Origin: a virus
Virus record (IMG/VR): IMGVR_UViG_3300025313_000072
Location: 1-35,890 of that record
Direction: 5' to 3' (one strand)
Length of the DNA stretch: 35,890 nucleotides
In this document: positions 15,085 through 21,321 of the stretch, piece by piece
Numbering within the stretch: position 1 is the stretch's first letter
How the letters are laid out: each line of letters starts with the position of its first letter
Made by a program: the position numbers and the translations under genes
Notes under the pieces: model-generated
Databases searched by the model: none
What the model was told of the DNA's origin: nothing
What the model saw: only the letters and a program-made list of their open reading frames with translations

Positions 15085-16155
15085 CTAGAACGTCGCCTCT
15101 GACCCCATATCGGACTCGGGCGGCAGCCAGGCTTGGATCGCCTTTCGCACAATCTCGAATTCCGTTCTGAGCACCAATGCCGCTGTGGCCCGTCCACTCT
15201 CGTCTGCGCAGCCATGAGCCTCGAGTACGTCACGGATGATGGTTTCACCGTCGGCCTTGACCTGCTTCGCGCGATCTCCTGCGAGCTTGTGCAGCGCGCT
15301 CTGCATGGGCTTGGCGATGTACTGGCCGGAGGGCGGTGCCGCAGCGGGATGGGATCGCTGCGTTGGAGCGTGGCTCTCTGCCGGCTTCGATGCTGTGGCG
15401 CCCATGTCCGCGTCCTCGAGATCCTGAGTGAATATCCCGCTGGCCGCGTGCGCGAGTAGCGTTGCCGCGACGAGCGCGCGCTTCTCTGCCATCTTGAGCA
15501 GAGTGTTGTCAAGGTCGTGCGGGTCTGGATTCTCGACGACCCCGATCGACTGATCGACGATCTCCTGGGCTTTGTCTCCAAACTTCGCACCGCAGCCGCC
15601 CTTCCTCCCAAAGCACAACCACCCGCCGCCGTACTCCTGCCTACCCTTGATGATTGCGGCCAGCCCGCAGTGTGGGCAGACACGCTCGGCGCTGCGGTAG
15701 CGGTGCTTGCGTTCAAGGGAGTTGGCGGAGCCGTCGCCCTCGGCGATCACCTCGCCCTCGAAGACGAGCAGACACCGCACCTGATAGCGGATGTGTGGCG
15801 CAGTGATTCCGTCGCCCGCCTCACGCAGCGGCTCACCGAAAGTAGCCTTGAGGCGCGCGGCCTTGTTGAGTATCTCTGCACCCGGCTTGAGCAATGTCGG
15901 CGTCGGCGTCCCGGGGATCACGCCGTAATCGACACCCTCGGTCATGACGGCACGCTGGATCATCGCGAGGCGCACGCGCTCCTTGCGCACGAGCGCGAGG
16001 CGTCGTGCGAACTCGTCATCGGAGAGCTCAGCGAGCGGCGACGGCGCCCATTGCCCAGTAGCGGGCCGTTCGACGAGCGCCGCGCTACCCGCGGGACGCA
16101 CCGCGTCTACGATCTCTGGCTCGTGCACTTGATGTGCCTCCTTAGTCACACTCAT
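15085..16155 (-). CDS. Conserved phage zinc-binding protein, possible annealing recombinase
   Basis: A 356-residue protein from ATG 16155, with AAGGAGA six bases upstream and an ATGA overlap with the gene before it; the longer frame is rejected. Residues 60-110 (MTEGVDYGVIPGTPTPTLLKPGAEIL) and 120-150 (IRYQVRCLLVFEGEVIAEG) are highly characteristic of a widespread but poorly described phage family. C160, C163, C181 and C188 form a zinc-finger insertion. Residues 205-245 (VENPDPHDLDNTLLKMAEKRALVAATL) are the other hallmark. The KMA.KRA..A helix and the adjacent exonuclease recall single-strand annealing pairs of the RecT/Erf kind, which is an inference. The last 110 residues are a variable linker and a small helical domain. 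Confidence 0.7.
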   Translation of the reverse strand: MSVTKEAHQVHEPEIVDAVRPAGSAALVERPATGQWAPSPLAELSDDEFARRLALVRKERVRLAMIQRAVMTEGVDYGVIPGTPTPTLLKPGAEILNKAARLKATFGEPLREAGDGITAPHIRYQVRCLLVFEGEVIAEGDGSANSLERKHRYRSAERVCPHCGLAAIIKGRQEYGGGWLCFGRKGGCGAKFGDKAQEIVDQSIGVVENPDPHDLDNTLLKMAEKRALVAATLLAHAASGIFTQDLEDADMGATASKPAESHAPTQRSHPAAAPPSGQYIAKPMQSALHKLAGDRAKQVKADGETIIRDVLEAHGCADESGRATAALVLRTEFEIVRKAIQAWLPPESDMGSEATF

Positions 16156-16607
16156 GACGTTCTCCTTCCTGCGCAGCACCGGCCGGCGACGTGTCGAGCC
16201 CCCCTCGCTCCTCCTCGCGCGCGCCGCCAGCCGATGCATGATCGGTGCCGACGGAGAGGACCGGGGAGGCTAGAGCGCCGGAAGGTCCGGCAACCATGGA
16301 GCGCGATGCAGGGCACCGCGGCGACGCGCACCTCTCCGTCGGCACACGGGTCGCAGGCGAGGGCGCGGGGTCGTGGGACAGGGGAATGAGATGCGCCCCC
16401 GCCTGCACAGATCATCGGCCGAGTCCGCGCGGCGAGCTCGGCCAGGTAGTCGTAATCGATCTCGTCGCTCCCTCGGCACAGGATCTCGGTCCCGGCCCGG
16501 AGCCAGTCGAGGAGCAGCTCCTCGTAGCGCTGGGCGCGCTCCTGGAGGTCGCGGGCGCGCAGCCGCTCGCGTTCCTCGCACCCGCCGTAGTCGATGGAGG
16601 GACGCAT
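16152..16607 (-). CDS. Unknown 151-residue protein
   Basis: The chosen frame begins at ATG 16607, two bases after the previous stop, and ends in an ATGA overlap with the next gene, which is the main evidence. Residues 1-60 are helical and acidic (CEERERLRARDLQERAQRYEELLLDWL). Cysteines at the centre (LACDPCADG, then VPCIALHGC) could bind zinc. The last 50 residues are arginine-rich and low in complexity. Other frames are open here because of GC bias, so the C-terminus is less secure. Confidence 0.5.
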   Translation of the reverse strand: MRPSIDYGGCEERERLRARDLQERAQRYEELLLDWLRAGTEILCRGSDEIDYDYLAELAARTRPMICAGGGASHSPVPRPRALACDPCADGEVRVAAVPCIALHGCRTFRRSSLPGPLRRHRSCIGWRRARGGARGARHVAGRCCAGRRTS

Positions 16608-16609
16608 GG

Positions 16610-16825
16610 TCAGCGGTCCGCCCGGACTACGCGGTCTGTCTCGTTGCTCCGCCTGGCTGCCTGTGCCGCCGTCGTGTACCAGTATCCCCAGGTCCGGCTG
16701 GCCGTCGCGGCCTGATAGATCCGCCCCCGTCCGCCTCGAGGCCCTGCTACGGTGCGTCGCACGAGGCGCACCCCGCATGAGATGATCTCGGTCTCGACGC
16801 TGATGACGTGTCCCATGGTCTCCAT
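16610..16825 (-). CDS. First gene of leftward operon, unknown
   Basis: A 71-residue protein. Of several nearby ATGs, 16825 lies six bases after AGGGGAG, so it is preferred; ATGs at 16831 and 16816 are alternatives. The protein (METMGHVISVETEIISCGVR at its start) is a mixed small domain with an aromatic patch (TWGYWYTTAAQAA). It lies about 40 bases downstream of the leftward promoter and is the first gene expressed. No family recognised. Confidence 0.55.
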   Translation of the reverse strand: METMGHVISVETEIISCGVRLVRRTVAGPRGGRGRIYQAATASRTWGYWYTTAAQAARRSNETDRVVRADR

Positions 16826-16862
16826 TTCCATCTCCCCTATCGACTGCATTGCCGATATCGAC

Positions 16863-16890
16863 ACTCTACCGTATTACCGTGGGCTGTCAA
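16863..16890 (-). promoter_or_regulatory. Leftward early promoter (sigma-70 type)
   Basis: Read on the minus strand: TTGACA (16890-16885), 16-base spacer, TAGAGT (16868-16863). Transcription should begin near 16856, within a CGATATCG palindrome (16853-16860), and drive the recombination operon. Confidence 0.7.
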
Positions 16891-16927
16891 TAGGGGGGGG
16901 GCTTGCCGTATCCAGCGGGCACGGTAG
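16866..16927. promoter_or_regulatory. Putative repressor operator array (TACCGT sites)
   Basis: Four related 8-mers lie in 60 bp: TACCGTAT (16867), TACCGTGG (16875), TGCCGTAT (16904) and, inverted, TACCGTGC (complement of 16919-16926). They overlap respectively the leftward -10, the leftward spacer, the rightward -35 and the rightward -10. Such placement would let one DNA-binding protein control both promoters. The HTH protein at 16939 is the natural candidate. A run of nine G (16893-16901) separates the two -35 boxes. Confidence 0.55.
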
Positions 16928-16930
16928 AAT
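16903..16930 (+). promoter_or_regulatory. Rightward promoter for the HTH regulator, probably leaderless
   Basis: TTGCCG (16903-16908), 16-base spacer, TAGAAT (16925-16930). The predicted transcript start, about seven bases on, falls at 16937-16938, directly at the ATG at 16939, and no Shine-Dalgarno is present before that ATG. Confidence 0.6.
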
Positions 16931-16938
16931 GGCTGGGC

Positions 16939-17187
16939 ATGAGGCTCAGAGACTACCTCACGGCGAGAGCGGAATCCGTGGCGAGCTTTGCGCGCCGCGC
17001 GGGGATGCCGCAGCAGACCGTGAGCGATCTGCTCCTCCTGCGGGGCGGCGTAGGGTGCCGAGCCTCCACGGCCGCCCGGGTAATCGCGGCGACCCGCGAG
17101 GAGCCGGCCCCGGACGGAGGGACCGTGACCCTGCTAGACCTGGTCACGCCTGAGGCGCGGCCCGAGGGTAGACGCCGGGCTGGATAG
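16939..17187 (+). CDS. Cro/CI-like HTH transcriptional regulator
   Basis: An 82-residue DNA-binding protein. ATG 16939 is chosen because the promoter -10 lies just before it; an upstream GTG would lie within the promoter. Residues 11-50 form the helix-turn-helix (SVASFARRAGMPQQTVSDLL), followed by CRASTAARVIAATRE and a short GTVTLLDLV strand. This plan matches small phage Cro-like or YdaS-like proteins. There is no cleavable C-terminal domain, so it is more Cro-like than a full CI repressor. It sits at the divergent promoters and probably controls both early operons by binding the TACCGT sites. Confidence 0.75.
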   Translation: MRLRDYLTARAESVASFARRAGMPQQTVSDLLLLRGGVGCRASTAARVIAATREEPAPDGGTVTLLDLVTPEARPEGRRRAG

Positions 17188-17204
17188 CGGGGGCGATTAT
17201 CACC

Positions 17205-17223
17205 GGGGGTGAGGGGATGCCAA
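17205..17223 (+). repeat. 19-bp start-region repeat, copy 1
   Basis: GGGGGTGAGGGGATGCCAA spans the ribosome binding site and start codon of the HTH gene at 17217. An identical copy lies at 17987-18005 over the start of the replication initiator. Copy 1 is also part of a TCACC-GGG-GGTGA palindrome (17200-17212), which copy 2 lacks. Confidence 0.75.
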
Positions 17224-17489
17224 AACGATCCGCGATCACGGCGCACGAGGTGCTCGAGCGTCTGGACGCGGCAGTGTGCGCACGCGGCCGGGGCCTGCGG
17301 CTCACAGAACGCGAGGTCAACCAGATCCGCGAGGCGTACTGGGTCGATGGCCGCGGCGTGCTCGAGATCGCCGCCGAGCTCAGGGTCACGCGGGAGTCGG
17401 TCCACGCGATAGCGGTGGCGCGCACGCGCGCGACGGTCCCCCCATCGGAACGCCTGCGCATGGCGCTAGAGGAGGGGATCAGGCGGTGA
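17217..17489 (+). CDS. Small HTH DNA-binding protein
   Basis: A 90-residue protein from ATG 17217 after a G-rich ribosome binding site. Residues 28-70 (LTEREVNQIREAYWVDGRGVLEIAAELRVTRESVHAIAVA) form a resolvase- or Hin-type helix-turn-helix: a first helix opening with 'LTE..V..IR..Y', then IAAELRV and TRESVHAI. Such domains occur alone in phage regulators and fused to HNH nucleases; no nuclease part is present. It may be a second early regulator. Its stop overlaps the next GTG by four bases. Confidence 0.65.
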   Translation: MPKRSAITAHEVLERLDAAVCARGRGLRLTEREVNQIREAYWVDGRGVLEIAAELRVTRESVHAIAVARTRATVPPSERLRMALEEGIRR

Positions 17490-17710
17490 GCCAAATAGAA
17501 ACTGATCCTATCGTGCGGGAGGCGCTAGCTCGCCAGGTAGACTGCGAGCGGAGAGGAACAGACTACGTTCTGCGGGACGCCGTGGACGTAATCGGCGAGC
17601 AGCGGTTGCTCGTCTTGGCCCTTAGGCATCCAACCCTCCGGATTCGACGTGCGACGGTGAGTGAGAAGCCGAACACGCACAAGCACCCCAACCCAAACAG
17701 AAAGGTGTAG
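17486..17710 (+). CDS. Unknown 74-residue protein
   Basis: GTG 17486 overlaps the previous stop (GTGA). The frame is open upstream inside that gene, but the overlap is the more likely start. The protein reads MSQIETDPIVREALARQVDC at its start, then GTDYVLRDAVDVIGEQRLLVLALRHP, and ends in a lysine/asparagine-rich tail (EKPNTHKHPNPNRK) unlike the arginine-rich ends of its neighbours. No family recognised. Confidence 0.55.
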   Translation: MSQIETDPIVREALARQVDCERRGTDYVLRDAVDVIGEQRLLVLALRHPTLRIRRATVSEKPNTHKHPNPNRKV

Positions 17711-17714
17711 CCAC

Positions 17715-17969
17715 ATGAGAGAAACAATGCAGGCAATGGAAGAGCACTGCGTCGAGCACATCCGGCGCCTACTCCGAAGCTCGCTCCCGCTCGTCGAACG
17801 CTCACTCCTCGAGTCCAGCAGCGACAAGGACGCCTCGATCAACCTGAGCATCAAGTTCCTGCCGATCGAGGGACACATCGAGGTCTCAATCGGCGGGAAG
17901 ACGAACCTCCCGCTCGGGATCGACAAGGCAAAGGCGAGCTTGACGAACGGCCAACTGCACCTGCTCTGA
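17715..17969 (+). CDS. Unknown 84-residue protein
   Basis: ATG 17715 follows an AAAGGTG site nine bases upstream. The N-terminal half is a helix (MEEHCVEHIRRLLRSSLPLVERSLLE); the C-terminal half is alternating strand (ASINLSIKFLPIEGHIEVSIGGKTNL), giving an alpha/beta domain. Lysine, not arginine, dominates the second half. Short proteins of this type in replication operons can be single-strand DNA or protein-binding factors, but no motif decides. Thirty bases separate it from the initiator gene. Confidence 0.6.
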   Translation: MRETMQAMEEHCVEHIRRLLRSSLPLVERSLLESSSDKDASINLSIKFLPIEGHIEVSIGGKTNLPLGIDKAKASLTNGQLHLL

Positions 17970-17986
17970 GTCACACGGCAAGCAGC

Positions 17987-18005
17987 GGGGGTGAGGGGAT
18001 GCCAA
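17987..18005 (+). repeat. 19-bp start-region repeat, copy 2
   Basis: GGGGGTGAGGGGATGCCAA covers the ribosome binding site and first codons of the replication initiator and is identical to 17205-17223. Identity across the non-coding leader suggests either recent duplication of a translation-start cassette or a shared binding site for a translational or transcriptional regulator. Confidence 0.75.
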
Positions 18006-18877
18006 GTCGCGTGATCCGCGGGGAGATCAACGCAAGCCACTCGCTCGCGAGAGTGAGCATGGAGGCGGACCTCACGTTCCGTGCGTTGTTGGTCGCGGTG
18101 GACGACTACGGCCGCGCGGAGGCAGACCCACTGATGTTGAAGGCGCTGCTCTTCCCACGTCGCGCGGGAGTGAGCGGCAAAGACGTGCGTGTGTGGGTGG
18201 ATGAGCTCGCGGCCGAGGGATGCCTGCGCGTCTACGAAGTCGATGGGGTCGAGTACCTCGAGCTCGTGAACTGGGAGCGGCATCGCAGCAACTCCAAGCG
18301 CGCCGAGTCTTCCCGCTTCCCCCCATCAACCCCCCATATCCCCGGGATTTCCCGGGAATCCCCCGGGGATTCCCGGGAAATCCTAGACTCCCCGAAAATC
18401 CCCGCCCGTCTGACGTCTGACGTCTGTCGAGTGACGAGTGACGAGGGACGAGAGGGGGGAGCGGGGGGAGAACCCGAGGCGACGCCGCGCAAAGCCCCGC
18501 GTGCTGCCGCACGCTCCCCAGCGAGGCTCGATCCGCAAAAGCCCGAAAACGAGAACCCCCGGAAACGACCACGCCCAGCCGCACGCTCCCCGGCCCCGCT
18601 CGACCTGGGCGAGGAGCAGAAAGCGGCCCTGCGGACGTGGGCGCAGGAACGCGAGCCCTGGAGCGTGCCGCACCTCCGGGACCTCATCGACAACTGCCTC
18701 GGCTACTTCAGGGGCTCGGGAACGCCGAAGGCCGACTGGTACGCCACGGTCCAGACGTGGGTGAGGAACCAACGCATGCAGCACGGCGGAGTCAAGCAAA
18801 ACGGCAAGGACTCGATTCAGTGGCCCTCGGGTGAAGAGGCGATTGAGTCGCTCCGATCGAGGCCGCAGCGGTGGTGA
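17999..18877 (+). CDS. Phage replication initiator (lambda O / replisome-organizer type)
   Basis: A 292-residue protein from ATG 17999. Residues 1-105 form the winged-helix domain usual in phage replication proteins (IRGEINASHSLARVS, then FRALLVAVDDYGR, DELAAEGCLRVYEVDG, LELVNWERHR). Residues 106-205 are a low-complexity, proline- and arginine-rich linker. The final 85 residues (LRDLIDNCLGYFRGSG, DWYATVQTWVRNQ) match the C-terminal domain found in such proteins, which recruits the helicase. The linker is encoded by an unusual repeat cluster (18341-18450) resembling an origin, exactly as lambda's origin lies inside gene O. No helicase or polymerase is seen, so host factors are presumably recruited. 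Confidence 0.75.
   Translation: MPSRVIRGEINASHSLARVSMEADLTFRALLVAVDDYGRAEADPLMLKALLFPRRAGVSGKDVRVWVDELAAEGCLRVYEVDGVEYLELVNWERHRSNSKRAESSRFPPSTPHIPGISRESPGDSREILDSPKIPARLTSDVCRVTSDEGREGGAGGEPEATPRKAPRAAARSPARLDPQKPENENPRKRPRPAARSPAPLDLGEEQKAALRTWAQEREPWSVPHLRDLIDNCLGYFRGSGTPKADWYATVQTWVRNQRMQHGGVKQNGKDSIQWPSGEEAIESLRSRPQRW
18341..18450. other. Putative replication origin inside the initiator gene
   Basis: Two repeat families lie side by side in the linker-coding part. First, four consecutive 10-11 bp units beginning CCCGGG (CCCGGGATTT, CCCGGGAATC, CCCGGGGATT, CCCGGGAAAT) from 18341; they include a perfect palindrome with 19-base arms (GGATTTCCCGGGAATCCCC, 18345-18363, and its complement, 18365-18383) around one central base. 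Second, six heptads at 18409-18450: TCTGACG twice, TCTGTCG, AGTGACG twice, AGGGACG. Iterons spaced by one helical turn within an initiator gene are the classical origin layout. An AT-rich unwinding element is not obvious. Confidence 0.55.
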
Positions 18878-19473
18878 GGCGCAAGCGGAGCAGAGAACCG
18901 GGCATCAAGCGACACCTGGCCGAGTGGCTGATGCGGCAGGTGGAGCGGAGCGCGGAGATGTCGGACGGCGCACGCGAGGAGCTGCTCGCGATCCTCGCGC
19001 GATGGCGTGCCGGCACAGCGACCAACGAGGACGTGCGGCTCGAGGTCGATCGAGCTCGCGCACGGGCGCTGCTCCATGAGCGAGCGCATCCCTACCCGTC
19101 CGGGACGGTGCCGTATCTCGAGGCGATGGCGCTCCCGGCGAAGCAGCGCGAGACGCTCAAGCAGACCGACCCTGAGCGCTTCGAGGAGTCGCAGCGCGCG
19201 CGCCGGCAGTACGAACGCTGGTACGGTGGGCTGCAGGATCAGATCCGGGAGTTCCTCGACGTGATCCCCGGGGCATCCGATCCGGGCGTGCTGGTCGCGG
19301 GGCTTGCGGCGCTGCTCGGGATCTACGCGGCGCAGTACGAGGTCCGCAAGATCGCGTGGCTGCCGCGGCACTACCGCCTCGGGGAGTCCGGGCGCGAGGG
19401 GACGATCCTTGACCTGGCGCGTGAGGTGCTACGCGGGCAAGCGGGGGCACGCAAGCGGGGGGCGGCTGCATGA
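18871..19473 (+). CDS. Unknown 200-residue protein
   Basis: Two adjacent GTG codons (18871 and 18874) overlap the initiator stop; either may start. The first 110 residues are highly charged helices (IKRHLAEWLMRQVERSAEMS, REELLAILARWRAG). A middle part resembles a coiled coil (RFEESQRARRQYERWYGGLQD). Residues about 148-170 are hydrophobic (GVLVAGLAALLGIYAAQY) but probably a buried helix rather than a membrane span. No family recognised. Position after the initiator suggests a replication accessory role, such as helicase loading, but no AAA motif is present. Confidence 0.6.
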   Translation: MVRRKRSREPGIKRHLAEWLMRQVERSAEMSDGAREELLAILARWRAGTATNEDVRLEVDRARARALLHERAHPYPSGTVPYLEAMALPAKQRETLKQTDPERFEESQRARRQYERWYGGLQDQIREFLDVIPGASDPGVLVAGLAALLGIYAAQYEVRKIAWLPRHYRLGESGREGTILDLAREVLRGQAGARKRGAAA

Positions 19474-19817
19474 AGCGCACGGCCCCGCGCATCTCCTCGG
19501 CGAAGCCCCCGCCTCACGCGATCGTGCAGGGGCTCGCGCTCTACCGCTGCCCGGCGCTCTGCGCGCTCATCACGCTCGCGCGCTGCCTGGGGTATCGGCG
19601 CTGGACAAAACCGGGGCCGGGGCCGCGCGAGCCGAGGGTCGCCGGGCGGCAGCGGCGCAATCAGCTCTGGTATCGCGAGCTCGAGGAGATCCGTGGCGAG
19701 CGGCGCCAGGCGTGCGTCGGGTGTCCCGGCGTGCTCGCGCTCCGGCGGGCGGAGCTCGAGGCGACGCTGCCGCAACGGCCACGAAAAGAGGAGCGAGGCG
19801 AATGTCGGAGCAACTGA
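19470..19817 (+). CDS. Unknown basic protein with cysteines
   Basis: A 115-residue protein from ATG 19470 overlapping the previous stop by four bases. It is strongly basic. Cysteines near residues 27, 31 and 39 (LYRCPALCALITLARC) and two more later (QACVGC) could ligate one zinc ion. The rest is arginine- and glutamate-rich helix (RRNQLWYRELEEIRGERR). It overlaps the next gene by 16 bases. No family recognised. Confidence 0.5.
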   Translation: MKRTAPRISSAKPPPHAIVQGLALYRCPALCALITLARCLGYRRWTKPGPGPREPRVAGRQRRNQLWYRELEEIRGERRQACVGCPGVLALRRAELEATLPQRPRKEERGECRSN

Positions 19818-19990
19818 GCTTCCTCGGGCACCCTATGGCGCGGCGCGTAGACCCTCTCTCCTCGCACATAGCGGCTGATGACCATGAGCGCTCAGGCCAG
19901 GCGACGATCGACCGCGAGCGGGCCGTGCAGGCGGTCCGACGCTGGCCGGGCTCGAGCGCCGAGCAGCTCGCGATCGGCTGGATAACGTGA
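19802..19990 (+). CDS. Short winged-helix-like protein, possibly truncated
   Basis: A 62-residue protein from ATG 19802, preceded by a weak GAGGAG site. It contains VDPLSSHIAADDHERSGQA and RAVQAVRRWPGSSAEQLA, the pattern of phage proteins with 'DP.TS..AA' followed by the first half of a MarR-like winged helix. The usual recognition helix and wing are missing because the frame stops at WIT. Either the family is short here or the gene was split from the next frame, which begins in the same four bases (GTGA). Confidence 0.5.
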   Translation: MSEQLSFLGHPMARRVDPLSSHIAADDHERSGQATIDRERAVQAVRRWPGSSAEQLAIGWIT

Positions 19991-20205
19991 GTCACGAGAC
20001 GGTCATCGTGGAGGCCCTGGACCTCACGGAGTGGGTCGATACGGGCCGGACTCGTGTCCGCTACCGCCGGGTGTCGCAAGACCTGCTCATGGACGAGCTC
20101 AGGACCGAGATCCTGGGGCGCCGTGAGCGCATGGGGGCTGCTCCTCGCGCGGCCCCGGCCGGAGTGGACCGCGGGCAACTCGAGCTCCACTGGGGTGCTG
20201 GATGA
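19987..20205 (+). CDS. Unknown 72-residue protein
   Basis: GTG 19987 overlaps the previous stop. The protein is beta-then-alpha (TVIVEALDLTEWVDTGRTRVRYRR, then QDLLMDELRTEILGRRERM). The first part could be a displaced wing of the preceding winged-helix protein. It overlaps the next ATG by four bases. No family recognised. Confidence 0.5.
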   Translation: MSHETVIVEALDLTEWVDTGRTRVRYRRVSQDLLMDELRTEILGRRERMGAAPRAAPAGVDRGQLELHWGAG

Positions 20206-20372
20206 TCGACGCGCTACGGCTCGCAGATCGCCTGATCGCCGTGCTCGGCTACCTCCTCGAGCTCGGATCCACGCTGATCGTGGCCGGCAAGGCGACCGAG
20301 GAGGCTCCGTCTCTCGTCCCGGCCGTCCTCGCTCCGCCGAATCCCTCCCTCCCGGTCTACATCCCCCGATGA
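20202..20372 (+). CDS. 56-residue protein with hydrophobic helix
   Basis: ATG 20202 overlaps the previous stop, and its own stop overlaps the nuclease ATG (ATGA at both ends). Residues 4-28 (ALRLADRLIAVLGYLLELGSTLIVAG) form a hydrophobic or amphipathic helix, possibly membrane-associated. A proline-rich tail follows (LAPPNPSLPVYIPR). No family recognised; the double coupling supports it. Confidence 0.55.
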   Translation: MIDALRLADRLIAVLGYLLELGSTLIVAGKATEEAPSLVPAVLAPPNPSLPVYIPR

Positions 20373-20668
20373 GGCGCGCCGCGAGGCGAGACCGCAACGA
20401 GGCGGAGATCGTCCGAGCCCTCGAGCAGGTCGGCGCGAGCGTCCAGCGCCTCTCGGAGCGGGGCGTCCCGGATCTCCTGATCGGGTGGCGCGGCCAAAAT
20501 CTACTGCTCGAAATCAAGGAGCCGCTCGGGCCGCGGACGCCGCCGGCCAGAACCGGGCTCACCGATCCGCAGACTGACTGGCATCTCGCCTGGCGCGGCC
20601 AGGTCGCAATCGTCCGAGACGTCGCCGAGGCCCTCGAGGCGATCGGCGCCACCCGCCCGCACTCCTGA
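20369..20668 (+). CDS. VRR-NUC family nuclease
   Basis: A 99-residue stand-alone VRR-NUC domain (PD-(D/E)XK superfamily) from ATG 20369. Visible motifs: E11/E13 in the opening helix (RNEAEIVRALEQ), the SERGVPDLLIG strand with D35, then LLLEIKEP with E48 and K50, and QTDWHLAWRGQV as the conserved following helix. Phage VRR-NUC proteins act on branched DNA and are candidates for junction resolution or for trimming before packaging. It is the last gene of the rightward early operon. Confidence 0.85.
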   Translation: MRRAARRDRNEAEIVRALEQVGASVQRLSERGVPDLLIGWRGQNLLLEIKEPLGPRTPPARTGLTDPQTDWHLAWRGQVAIVRDVAEALEAIGATRPHS

Positions 20669-21092
20669 CCTGGCCTCAGCGCGGCACCGAATCTCGGTGA
20701 CGAGACGGGAGAAATGTCCGCCCTCGGAGCTACCCCTCCGCCTTGTGACGCCCCCTCCAGCGCTTAGCCGCCTTGCGCGGCCGTAGAGCAGCGATCTCCG
20801 GCCAACCCCGACAGCGCCTCGCCCTGCGATCTCCTCTTACGCCGACCCAGATAGCCCGTCAACAGTCAGATTCGACGATTTCCAGCCGTTACAACCGATT
20901 CGCCCGGAAATCCCACGCTTCCCCGTGGGAACAACGGCCAAAATCAGCGAAAAACGTCCAGATACTCCAGAATCCTCAATTATGGGCCAAAAGGTCACAG
21001 TGATATATCAAGGCGTGGCGGTGTCTGGTACGGCAGCCGTGGCCGATGCTAGCCTCTGGCGCATAACCTATCGTGATGGAGAGGGATCTCCC
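20669..21092. other. AT-richer gap before the late operon
   Basis: About 420 bases without a convincing gene, noticeably richer in A and T between 20870 and 21080 than the surrounding coding DNA. It contains a hairpin with a 7-bp stem (TCCCACG, 20911-20917; CGTGGGA, 20924-20930) enclosed by an outer GCCGTT / AACGGC pair, and a TGATATATCA palindrome (21001-21010). A frame at 20773-21003 is open but has no ribosome binding site. This gap is the likely place for the early terminator, the late promoter and perhaps the packaging site, which often precedes the small terminase. No clear -35/-10 pair is seen. Confidence 0.5.
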
Positions 21093-21314
21093 GTGATCTG
21101 GCTCTCGCTCGCGCTCGCAGCTCTGGCGCTCGTCACCGCCGGCTTGACATCGCGCGTCATCGCGCTCGAGCGCCGCGCTGGCGTCAAGCCTTCCTACCAT
21201 CCGTCCCCGGGGCTAGAGGCGGTAGCCAAACGCGCGAAACCCAGACGGCAAAGACTGCCGCCGAGCGCGTCCGACATCGCCCACGCGCGCCCAGAAACGG
21301 GAGACAGCGGATAA
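21093..21314 (+). CDS. Small membrane protein at head of late operon
   Basis: A 73-residue protein from GTG 21093 preceded by GGAGAGGG. Residues 2-21 (IWLSLALAALALVTAGLTSR) form one membrane helix with a basic, proline-containing cytoplasmic tail. A longer frame extends upstream but lacks a ribosome site and enters the AT-rich gap. Its function is unknown. It ends seven bases before the small terminase. Confidence 0.5.
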   Translation: MIWLSLALAALALVTAGLTSRVIALERRAGVKPSYHPSPGLEAVAKRAKPRRQRLPPSASDIAHARPETGDSG

Positions 21315-21321
21315 GAACGAC

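Noticed and set aside
16142-16408. Alternative leftward frame of 88 codons
   Set aside because: It overlaps the start of the 356-residue gene by 14 bases, while the frame ending at 16152 forms an exact ATGA overlap.
18409-18450. Heptad repeats as a CRISPR-like array
   Set aside because: Units are 7 bp in direct tandem without spacers, so they are not a CRISPR array; they fit an origin or binding-site cluster.
20773-21003. 76-codon frame in the AT-rich gap
   Set aside because: No ribosome binding site, no recognisable motif and base composition like non-coding DNA; possible but unsupported.
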